The notes beneath the pieces were generated by a model. The model did not search any database, was not told the origin of the DNA, and saw only the letters and a program-made list of their open reading frames with translations. A stretch of 5,089 bases of DNA from the NCBI GenBank assembly GCA_030740135.1, contig JASLXW010000300.1, forward strand, positions 1 through 5,089, in the 5' to 3' direction. This document shows, piece after piece, positions 1-5,089 of this stretch. This DNA comes from Nitrospinota bacterium (lineage in GTDB: Bacteria > UBA8248 > JACPRG01). Position numbers and translations under genes: made by a program. Position 1 is the stretch's first letter. Each line of letters starts with the position of its first letter.

Positions 1-1
1 G

Positions 2-445
2 GACGGAACGCCCGCGGGTGTCTCCCTGCACTATATTGATCGCGACGTTGATACCGGCGACATCATCGTCCGGAGAGAAGTCGAGGTTGAACCGGTCGAT
101 ACGGGGGAAACCCTTTACAGGAAACTGGAACAAGCAAGCATTTTGGTTTTCAAGGACACCTGGCCTTTGGTTAAGGGAGGTACAGCACCGCGGTTGTCAC
201 AAGCTGGAATGGAGGGGCCGAGACATCGGGTTCGTGATGTGGGGCGAATCCAGAGGATTGATCTGGATCGATCTTATCGAGGGAGGGAGTTGATTGATGT
301 GTTGCGAAGAAGACCGGATGGGAGCTCAGATCGGCTCGAAACGCGATTCATCCGCCGCTCGGGCTCCTGTAGAAAATCCGCGGGGATTTGGGCAATCAGG
401 CGGCGCTCCCGGCTGGGGAGAAGACAGATCGGGATTGCATGTTAG
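2..445 (+). CDS. Formyltransferase-family protein, C-terminal part (5' truncated by window edge)
   Basis: Partial gene, read in frame from base 2 to the TAG at 443-445 (147 residues). The visible part resembles the end of the methionyl-tRNA/sugar formyltransferase fold: GVSLHYIDRDVDTGDII at fragment residues 6-22, where the Asp of DTGD matches the family's catalytic Asp. This is followed by a helix typical of the family (DTGETLYRKLEQ) and by the IDLDRSYRGRELIDVLR segment near residues 84-100. Family enzymes move a formyl group from N10-formyltetrahydrofolate to an amine; beside amino-sugar genes the likely target is a sugar amine in the cytoplasm, but that is inference. The folate-binding N-terminal half is outside the window. 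After about base 303 the usual end (an aromatic/Pro-rich strand after the LR) is absent. Instead the frame gives a tail with about 14 Arg in 46 residues that overlaps the next gene by 149 bases, so the true end may be disrupted. Confidence 0.8.
   Translation, partial: DGTPAGVSLHYIDRDVDTGDIIVRREVEVEPVDTGETLYRKLEQASILVFKDTWPLVKGGTAPRLSQAGMEGPRHRVRDVGRIQRIDLDRSYRGRELIDVLRRRPDGSSDRLETRFIRRSGSCRKSAGIWAIRRRSRLGRRQIGIAC
281..289 (+). promoter_or_regulatory. Ribosome binding site for the GNAT gene (decides the 297 start)
   Basis: GGGAGGGAG lies 7 bases before ATG 297, a good Shine-Dalgarno match and spacing. The same bases also encode the conserved GRE part of the formyltransferase, so the purine run could be coincidental. 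The alternative GNAT start, TTG 435, has only GGGGAG about 14 bases upstream. Confidence 0.5.
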
Positions 446-893
446 CGATGCCCGGTTGGAGAATGCGGAGACATTGTGGCACTGGCGCAATGACTCGGAG
501 GTGAGAAGAATCTCTTCTTCCCCCGACCCGATTCCGTGGGGGGAGCATCTAATGTGGTTTCGGAAAAAGCTGGGGTCTCCGGATGACATCATCCTGATCG
601 GCTGGAAAGGGGATGATCCTTTCGGTGTCGTCCGGTTCGAACGAGAGGCCGGGGAAGCCATCGTCAGCATCTCCGTTTCTGCTCTGCACCGCGGGAAGGG
701 ATGGGGGTCTTGGATCCTGGCGAAGGGAATTCGGGAGATGCAATTCCGGTGGGCGGGGACCCCGGCCGTTGCCTTTGTATGGAAACGCAATGAGGTTTCC
801 GTTAGGCTTTTTGCGGGTGAAGGATTCGTGCCCTCGGCAAACGAGAGCGACCCGATGGAAAGGTTCGTTTTGGCGCCGGGGGTTCGTTCTTAG
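297..893 (+). CDS. GNAT-family N-acetyltransferase, PseH-like
   Basis: 198-residue protein with a GNAT domain at about residues 48-192. LWHWRNDSEVRR (60-71) and PIPWGEHLMWF (79-89) match the start of PseH and of the GNAT domain fused to the C-terminus of some PseG proteins. The acetyl-CoA loop is HRGKGWG (131-137), and RNEVSVRLFAGEGF (164-177) is the usual GNAT motif B. PseH acetylates the 4-amine of UDP-4-amino-4,6-dideoxy-L-AltNAc in the cytoplasm during pseudaminic acid synthesis; the pseC gene 2 bases downstream makes exactly that amine, which supports the role. The first 47 residues are Gly/Arg/Ser/Ala-rich with no recognisable domain. The start is therefore uncertain: ATG 297 has the better ribosome site, whereas TTG 435 would give a 152-residue protein of normal PseH size and would reduce the overlap with the upstream gene to 11 bases. 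The GNAT assignment is firm; the exact substrate is inference. Confidence 0.82.
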   Translation: MCCEEDRMGAQIGSKRDSSAARAPVENPRGFGQSGGAPGWGEDRSGLHVSDARLENAETLWHWRNDSEVRRISSSPDPIPWGEHLMWFRKKLGSPDDIILIGWKGDDPFGVVRFEREAGEAIVSISVSALHRGKGWGSWILAKGIREMQFRWAGTPAVAFVWKRNEVSVRLFAGEGFVPSANESDPMERFVLAPGVRS

Positions 894-895
894 GG

Positions 896-2140
896 ATGGC
901 GAAACGGAGTTTGAACGTGAGAGTTGGGAAATCCGATTCGATTGTGGGATCCCTCGCCCTTCATGGGGGGGATCCCGTTCGGGAGGTGTGGCTCCCGTAC
1001 GCCCGGCAATCCGTCGGCGATGAGGACGTGGCTGCGGTGGTGGAGGTCCTTGAAGGCGACTGGATCACACAGGGCCCGAAGATCGAGGCGTTTGAGAAGA
1101 CGGTTGCCGAGTATAGCGGCGCCAAGTACGGTGTTGCCTTCTGCAACGGAACGGCGGCCCTCCACGCAGCGTGTGACGCTGCCGGCATCGGGACGGGCGA
1201 CGAGGCCGTCACCACCCCTTTGACGTTTGCGGCGACTGCCAACGCAGTCGTCTACTGCGGAGGGACACCGCGTTTCGCCGATGTCCGGCCGGATACCCTC
1301 AACATCGACCCCGACGGTGTCGCAAAGATGATCACCGACCGGACGAAGGCCATTTTAACGGTGGATTTCGGAGGTCATCCGGCCGAACTCGATCCCATCA
1401 TGGAGACCGCCCGAAGGATGGGCCTGATTGTCATCGAGGATGCGGCGCACGCCTTGGGCGGCCGGTATCGCAACCGGCCCGTAGGAAGCATCGCCGACAT
1501 GACGATCCTGAGCTTCCATCCGGTGAAGCACATCACCACCGGTGAAGGCGGTCTCGTATTGACAAATGACGCTGAAAGGGCCGAGCGCCTCCGGACGTTC
1601 CGCCATCATGGCATGGAGCGGCCTTTTGCGAACCGGCCGTGGCACTACGCAATTTCACACCTTGGCTACAATTACCGGATTACCGACATTCAATGCGCCC
1701 TGGGTTTGAGCCAGTTGGGCAGGGCCGAGGAGCTGCTCACACAGAGGGAAGCCCTGGCTCACCGCTATCGGGAGCGGCTGACCCACTCGCCCTTTGTCAC
1801 ATTGCCGACCGTTTTGGAGGAGGTCCGCCATGCGTGGCACATTTTCGTGGTTCTCCTCAATCTGGAGCGGATCCGGGTGGACCGGGACGAAGTGATGCGG
1901 GCGATGCGGGCGGAGAATATCGGCGTGCAGCTTCACTATCCGCTGGTTCATCTCCATCCTTATTACCGCCGGGGTTTCGACTATGGGGAGGGCCTTTGTC
2001 CTGTTGCGGAGTCGCTGTTCCCGCGCCTGATGACGCTGCCGCTGTTTCCGTTGATGACCGATTCCGACCAGGAGGATGTCCTGGCCGCCCTGGACAAGGT
2101 CCTGTCCCACTTCGCCCAGTCCGATGTCCCCGCGGGCTGA
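896..2140 (+). CDS. pseC: PseC: UDP-4-amino-4,6-dideoxy-N-acetyl-beta-L-altrosamine transaminase
   Basis: 414-residue PLP-dependent aminotransferase of the DegT/DnrJ/EryC1/StrS family. It transfers an amino group from glutamate to C4 of a 4-keto-6-deoxy UDP-sugar, the second step of pseudaminic acid synthesis (EC 2.6.1.92). PseC-type signatures run through the protein: PYARQSVGDED (34-44), DWITQGPKIEAFE (55-67), TTPLTFAATANAV (106-118), EDAAHALGG (181-189, Asp182 to the PLP ring nitrogen), SFHPVKHITTGEGG with the Schiff-base Lys211, FRHHGM, and GYNYRITDIQCALGLSQL. The SFHPVKHITT form is that of PseC, not the SFFPSK form of WbpE. Length is slightly above the usual 370-390 because of about 30 extra N-terminal residues; LALHGGDPVR (20-29) resembles extended DegT relatives. 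ATG 896 lies just after the upstream stop (891-893), with GGGGG at 878-882 as a weak ribosome site. GTG 944 is an alternative start. Specificity is judged by eye against Helicobacter PseC from memory. Confidence 0.88.
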   Translation: MAKRSLNVRVGKSDSIVGSLALHGGDPVREVWLPYARQSVGDEDVAAVVEVLEGDWITQGPKIEAFEKTVAEYSGAKYGVAFCNGTAALHAACDAAGIGTGDEAVTTPLTFAATANAVVYCGGTPRFADVRPDTLNIDPDGVAKMITDRTKAILTVDFGGHPAELDPIMETARRMGLIVIEDAAHALGGRYRNRPVGSIADMTILSFHPVKHITTGEGGLVLTNDAERAERLRTFRHHGMERPFANRPWHYAISHLGYNYRITDIQCALGLSQLGRAEELLTQREALAHRYRERLTHSPFVTLPTVLEEVRHAWHIFVVLLNLERIRVDRDEVMRAMRAENIGVQLHYPLVHLHPYYRRGFDYGEGLCPVAESLFPRLMTLPLFPLMTDSDQEDVLAALDKVLSHFAQSDVPAG

Positions 2141-2160
2141 TGGGCCCGGGCGCGGAGAAA

Positions 2161-2198
2161 CCGCCGGGGACCGTCGGAGCTGTCCGTTCCCGCGGCGG
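2161..2198 (+). other. GC-rich imperfect hairpin in the pseC-wlbA spacer
   Basis: Bases 2161-2171 (CCGCCGGGGAC) can pair with 2186-2191 (GTTCCC) and 2194-2198 (GGCGG), leaving a 2-base bulge (2192-2193), one G-U pair and a 14-base loop. No T run follows, so it does not look like a standard intrinsic terminator. It may be an RNA processing or stability element, or chance pairing in GC-rich DNA. The 93-base spacer holds nothing else I recognise apart from the wlbA ribosome site. Confidence 0.35.
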
Positions 2199-2214
2199 GT
2201 TCCGAATGTCTGAA

Positions 2215-2223
2215 AAGGTGAGG
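2215..2223 (+). promoter_or_regulatory. Ribosome binding site choosing ATG 2234 for the dehydrogenase gene
   Basis: AAGGTGAGG ends 10 bases before ATG 2234. An in-frame TTG at 2225 is only 1 base from it, too close for normal initiation, so ATG 2234 is preferred. Confidence 0.6.
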
Positions 2224-2233
2224 TTTGCGTCCT

Positions 2234-3298
2234 ATGCCTGAAGATCTTCAGGAGAAGAAAATCGAGGAAAGTGAGGGCGCCGCGGCGTCCCTGAAGCCGC
2301 CCGTGATTGGACTGATCGGCTGTGGCCACTGGGGACGGAACATCGTCCGGAACTTGGTGGACCTGAACGTCCCCGTGGTCGTTCACGATGTCTCTCCCGC
2401 CGCCATCGAGTGGTTGAAGGACACTTATCCATCCGTCGAGGTGGCGGGTTCGATGGACGAACTGCTCCGGGACAGGCGGATCGATGCGGCAATGGTGGCG
2501 ACGCCGGCCGCCACTCACGCCGAGCTGGCGCGCAGGGTCCTCGAGGCCGGAAGGGACGTTTTCGTTGAGAAGCCGATGGCGCTCACGGTGGGGGAGGGAA
2601 GGGCGCTCTGTGAGTTGGCGGAGCGTCGGGGCCGGATCTTGATGGTTGGACACCTGCTCGAATATCATCCGGCCATCCGCCGCTTGGTCGATCTGGTCAG
2701 GACCGGAGAGCTTGGAAAGATCTATTACATCTATTCGAACCGCCTGGGTTTCGGCCGCTTCAGACGTGAGGAAAATGCCCTTTGGAGCTTCGCCCCTCAT
2801 GACGTTCACGTCTTGTTGAGACTGTTGGGCGAATCGCCCGTGGAGGTTCTCAGCTTCGGGGGGAACTATCTCCAAAGTGGCGTTACGGATGTGACAATGA
2901 CCCTGCTGACGTTCGAGAGCGGGGTGAAGGCCCACATCTTCGTCAGTTGGCTTCACCCTGTCCGGGATCACTCCCTGGTCGTGGTTGGGGAGCGGAAGAT
3001 GGCGCTTTTTGAAGCCAATTCGCCGAGCGGGAGCTTGACCCTCTATCCCCACCGGGTGGAATGGATCGACCGCCTTCCCATCGCTGTGAAGGCCGAAGGC
3101 GAGGAAGTTGCTTATTCGAACGCGGAGCCTCTCCGGGAAGAATGCGTCCACTTCCTGGATTGTGTAAGGGAGCGCAAGCGGCCGAGGACGGACGCCAAAA
3201 ATGGAATTCAAGTGCTTCAAGTTTTAGAGGCCTGTCAGAATTCATTGGACCAGAGTGGGGTCCCGGTCGGGTTGGAATCCGAGGCCAGCGACGATTGA
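2234..3298 (+). CDS. wlbA: WlbA/WbpB-type UDP-N-acetylglucosaminuronate 3-dehydrogenase (Gfo/Idh/MocA family)
   Basis: 354-residue NAD(P)-dependent sugar oxidoreductase. The Rossmann motif GLIGCGHWGRN is at residues 26-36, the catalytic-lysine motif VEKP at 111-114 (Lys113), GHLLEYHPAIRR at 139-150, YYIYSNRLGFGRFRREENALWSFAPHD at 164-190 (quoted by key residues: Arg177, Arg178, Trp184, His189 as probable catalytic His) and HIFVSWLHP at 234-242. These features are close to WlbA/WbpB, which oxidises the C3 hydroxyl of UDP-GlcNAcA (EC 1.1.1.335) in the cytoplasm so that C3 can then be aminated. The gene overlaps the next one by 4 bases, and WlbA is commonly encoded next to the WbpD acetyltransferase, as here. 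About 22 charged, probably flexible residues precede the Rossmann fold. The family aminotransferase partner WbpE is not adjacent; a PseC-type gene occupies that place instead. The family call is firm; the precise substrate is inferred from motif and neighbour. Confidence 0.86.
   Translation: MPEDLQEKKIEESEGAAASLKPPVIGLIGCGHWGRNIVRNLVDLNVPVVVHDVSPAAIEWLKDTYPSVEVAGSMDELLRDRRIDAAMVATPAATHAELARRVLEAGRDVFVEKPMALTVGEGRALCELAERRGRILMVGHLLEYHPAIRRLVDLVRTGELGKIYYIYSNRLGFGRFRREENALWSFAPHDVHVLLRLLGESPVEVLSFGGNYLQSGVTDVTMTLLTFESGVKAHIFVSWLHPVRDHSLVVVGERKMALFEANSPSGSLTLYPHRVEWIDRLPIAVKAEGEEVAYSNAEPLREECVHFLDCVRERKRPRTDAKNGIQVLQVLEACQNSLDQSGVPVGLESEASDD
3281..3284 (+). promoter_or_regulatory. Ribosome binding site for wbpD (supports the TTG 3295 start)
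   Basis: GAGG within the end of wlbA lies 10 bases before TTG 3295. No ATG or GTG in this frame lies near the start of the acyltransferase homology, so this weak site plus coupling to wlbA termination is the best explanation. Confidence 0.45.
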
Positions 3299-3876
3299 AA
3301 GACGTTTTTGTTCATCCGACTTCCGTCGTGAATCCAAATAGCTCCATTGGAGAGGGGACGAAGGTTTGGCACTATAGCCATATTATGGAAGGTGTTCAGA
3401 TGGGCCGGGATTGTGTGCTGGGCCAAAACGTTTTTGTGGGAAGAAATGTTGTTGTGGGAAACAATGTGAAGATTCAGAACAATGTCTCTATCTACGAAGG
3501 TGTTCATTTGGAGGACGCCGTATTTTGCGGGCCGAGTATGGTCTTTACGAACGTCATCAATCCGCGAAGCGAGGTCTCAAGGAGGGATGAGTTTCAGCCG
3601 ACCTTGGTAAAGAGAGGAGCAACCTTGGGCGCCAATTCGACTATCCTCTGCGGTAACGAAATCGGGAAATATGCCCTGATCGGTGCGGGCGCAGTGGTTA
3701 CGAAGGACGTGCCGGATTTCGGGTTGGTTGTTGGGAATCCCGGGCGGTTGGTCGGGTGGGTGTGCCAATGTGGCGTCCAACTGGATTTCACCTCCAACGA
3801 GGTGCACTGCGGCGGCTGTGATCGCCAATACTCTCGGCAAGGAGAAACGGTTGTAGAACTCTTGGTAGGCCGCTAA
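3295..3876 (+). CDS. wbpD: WbpD/WlbB-type UDP-2-acetamido-3-amino-2,3-dideoxyglucuronate N-acetyltransferase
   Basis: 193-residue acetyl-CoA-dependent enzyme with a left-handed beta-helix (hexapeptide repeats) from about residue 6 to 150. Characteristic stretches are KVWHYSHI (23-30), GQNVFVGRNVVVGNNVKIQN (43-62), FCGPSMVFTNVINPRS (77-92), LVKRGATLGANSTILCG (104-120) and IGAGAVVTKDVPDF (129-142). This pattern is that of WbpD/WlbB, which acetylates the 3-amine of UDP-GlcNAc(3N)A (EC 2.3.1.201). Length agrees with the roughly 190 residues of the family. The start is TTG 3295, which overlaps the wlbA stop (TTGA), so translational coupling is likely; it gives MKDVFVHPTS, the expected family N-terminus. 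An upstream ATG at 3061 in the same frame lies deep inside wlbA and is unlikely. The C-terminal tail has CQC (157-159) and CGGC (172-175), a possible small zinc-binding knuckle not in classic WbpD. Base composition is visibly lower in GC than in wlbA. Confidence 0.9.
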   Translation: MKDVFVHPTSVVNPNSSIGEGTKVWHYSHIMEGVQMGRDCVLGQNVFVGRNVVVGNNVKIQNNVSIYEGVHLEDAVFCGPSMVFTNVINPRSEVSRRDEFQPTLVKRGATLGANSTILCGNEIGKYALIGAGAVVTKDVPDFGLVVGNPGRLVGWVCQCGVQLDFTSNEVHCGGCDRQYSRQGETVVELLVGR

Positions 3877-3900
3877 AACTCCGTGGCTTATTTCCAAGAG
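3859..3900 (+). other. Bulged hairpin spanning the wbpD stop codon
   Basis: Outer stem CTCTTGG (3859-3865) pairs perfectly with CCAAGAG (3894-3900). Inner stem TAGGCCGC (3866-3873) pairs with GTGGCTTA (3883-3890) including two G-U pairs. A TTT bulge (3891-3893) separates the two on the 3' side. The loop 3874-3882 begins with the wbpD stop TAA. No T run follows (next bases ATTTGGG), so it is not a clear Rho-independent terminator. It could be a partial terminator, an mRNA 3'-end stabiliser or a processing site between wbpD and the carbamoyltransferase gene. Confidence 0.5.
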
Positions 3901-4018
3901 ATTTGGGCAATGCCGTTGACCGTAATGAAAGACGGAATTGAGATCGCGGCGCCGGGAGAATCCTTTGGGCTGAGCGGGATTCAGTCCTGAGATGTTGGAT
4001 TCTTATGGGAATCGAGAA

Positions 4019-5089
4019 ATGTATATTTTAGGAATACATGACGGCCACAATTGTGGTGCAACCTTGACCCGCGGTGCGGAAGTGATCGCTTCCATTTCGG
4101 AGGAGCGGCTCACCCGGCGCAAGAATGACGTTGGTTACCCACGCAATGCGATAGATGAGGTTCTTCGCATCGGCGGGGTGAATCCAGACCAGCTTGCGGA
4201 TGTCATCATCGCGTCCTTGTTCATGCATAAAGAAGAATATCTGAGGTGCGTGGAAAATTGGTATCGGGTGGGCCGCAAGGAGCAGGAGGAAGAGATGCGG
4301 AAACCCACCGAATACATGAAGGTGGTGTTCGACCACCGCTCCCGTGAACGGATCGAGACGGTGACCTCGCATTTGGGTGTTGGTTCGGATTGCGTGGAAT
4401 TCTTAGAGCACCATTTGGCACATCTCGCTGCAGCCTATTACATGGCCCCGTCGTCGGTGGACGGGAAGCCGGTCTTGGGATTGACTTGCGACGGCTCGGG
4501 AGATGGGGTCTCCGCGACGGTGAGTGTGTGCGAAGGCGACAAGATCGAGCGGATTTCCACCACCCAAAGGGATGCTTCGCTTGGAAAAATCTATTCGCGC
4601 GTCACCTACTTGCTCGGAATGAAGCCCTGGGAAGACGAACACAAGGTGATGGGCCTTGCGGCTTACGTTGACCCGGAACGGTGCACTGGGGCTGTGAAGG
4701 TTTTAGAAAGTCTCTTGAAGGTCGAGGACGGCTCCTTGGATTTGTCGCAGACGACGAGTCTAACGACACATTATTGCTACGAGTATCTTCGGGAGGCCTT
4801 CGAGCATGTTCGTTTTGATATTATTGCCGGGGCTATGCAAATATTCACTGAGCGAATTCTCGAGAAATGGGTGAAGAATTGCATTCAAGAGACCGGATTA
4901 GCGGATGTAGTCTGCGGCGGCGGGGTTTTCATGAATGTGAAAGCGAACATGATCATATCGGAAATACCAAATCTCAAGAGTTTGTATGTGGTGCCAAGTG
5001 GGGGGGATGAATCGCTTTCTCTCGGGGCATGCCTCTACAAGTATCATCAGATGCGTGGCGATACGCGTCCCAATCAGGGCGTACCCGTC
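4019..5089 (+). CDS. Carbamoyltransferase, NodU/CmcH/TobZ family (3' truncated by window edge)
   Basis: Open through the right edge with 357 codons visible; family members are usually about 550-620 residues, so the C-terminal third is outside. Enzymes of this family make carbamoyl-adenylate from carbamoyl phosphate and ATP, then transfer the carbamoyl group to a hydroxyl of a sugar or antibiotic. The N-terminal Kae1-like domain shows IHDGHN (6-11), EERLTRRKND (28-37), the metal-binding HHLAHLAAAYY (131-141), TCDGSGDG (156-163) and WEDEHKVMGLAAY (204-216). Further on are GGGVFMNVKAN (300-310) and PSGGDESLSLGACLY (326-340), typical of the ATP-binding half. Start ATG 4019 gives the standard N-terminus MYILGIHDGH, with GGGA at 4007-4010 as ribosome site. 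ATG 3992 is in frame and would add nine residues. After LAAY the usual Gly is Val217. Next to amino-sugar genes its likely role is O-carbamoylation of the surface sugar, which is inference. Confidence 0.9.
   Translation, partial: MYILGIHDGHNCGATLTRGAEVIASISEERLTRRKNDVGYPRNAIDEVLRIGGVNPDQLADVIIASLFMHKEEYLRCVENWYRVGRKEQEEEMRKPTEYMKVVFDHRSRERIETVTSHLGVGSDCVEFLEHHLAHLAAAYYMAPSSVDGKPVLGLTCDGSGDGVSATVSVCEGDKIERISTTQRDASLGKIYSRVTYLLGMKPWEDEHKVMGLAAYVDPERCTGAVKVLESLLKVEDGSLDLSQTTSLTTHYCYEYLREAFEHVRFDIIAGAMQIFTERILEKWVKNCIQETGLADVVCGGGVFMNVKANMIISEIPNLKSLYVVPSGGDESLSLGACLYKYHQMRGDTRPNQGVPV

Noticed and set aside
326..790. Minus-strand open frame opposite the GNAT gene
   Set aside because: The + strand has clear GNAT motifs, while the minus-strand product has no domain and no ribosome site.
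2141..2160. GC-rich palindromic bases GGGCCCGGG just after the pseC stop, considered as a terminator
   Set aside because: There is no T run and no stem longer than a few bases beyond the restriction-site-like palindrome.
1639..2241. 200-codon + strand open frame inside pseC
   Set aside because: It is a Gly/Pro/Ala/Arg-rich shadow in another frame of the pseC gene.
1655..3220. Long open frame of 521 codons on the minus strand
   Set aside because: It lies antisense to pseC and wlbA, both firmly identified. Its product is rich in Arg, Pro, Gln and His with no recognisable domain, typical of the mirror of GC-rich coding DNA.
3061..3294. Upstream extension of wbpD to ATG 3061
   Set aside because: It would overlap wlbA by 238 bases with an Arg/Gly/Pro-rich leader, and WbpD homology starts right at TTG 3295.
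3916..3944. Possible promoter: TTGACC with a hexamer 17 bases downstream
   Set aside because: The -10 candidate TGAGAT matches the consensus at only three of six positions, too weak to call.
4028..4372. Minus-strand open frame of 114 codons
   Set aside because: It is antisense to the conserved carbamoyltransferase N-terminal domain and has no family features.

Overview
The window is a stretch of a cell-surface sugar (glycan) biosynthesis locus. All genes lie on the + strand in a tightly packed, probably co-transcribed run. Both edges cut through genes. The order is: formyltransferase C-terminal part (2-445), PseH-like GNAT acetyltransferase (297-893), PseC-type aminotransferase (896-2140), WlbA/WbpB-type sugar dehydrogenase (2234-3298), WbpD/WlbB-type acetyltransferase (3295-3876) and a NodU/CmcH-family carbamoyltransferase (from 4019, running off the right edge). 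I see no RNA gene, mobile element, CRISPR array or long repeat.

The sequence suggests a bacterium of moderately high GC. Lines I counted by hand are 62-72% GC in the acetyltransferase, pseC and wlbA genes, and about 40-42% in parts of wbpD and the distal carbamoyltransferase. Nothing here fixes the phylum. Such genes occur in flagellin-glycosylation, O-antigen and capsule loci of many bacteria.

Read as pathways, two nucleotide-sugar routes sit side by side. PseC plus a PseH-like GNAT are the 4-amination and 4-N-acetylation steps towards pseudaminic acid (UDP-4-amino-4,6-dideoxy-L-AltNAc, then its N-acetyl form). WlbA plus WbpD are the C3 oxidation and 3-N-acetylation steps of the UDP-GlcNAc(3NAc)A/ManNAc(3NAc)A route. 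The aminotransferase that normally sits between those two (WbpE/WlbC) is not in the window. The flanking formyltransferase and carbamoyltransferase would add formyl or carbamoyl decorations. The locus therefore looks like a decorated amino-sugar/nonulosonate cluster, with the exact product unresolved.

The non-coding parts are short: about 93 bases between pseC and wlbA, and about 142 bases between wbpD and the carbamoyltransferase. Each has a hairpin. The one at the wbpD stop codon is well paired. The most irregular coding spot is 300-445, where the formyltransferase frame loses family resemblance, becomes arginine-rich and overlaps the start of the GNAT gene. I did not find a clearly new system; the unusual points are the mixed pathway content and the junction details.
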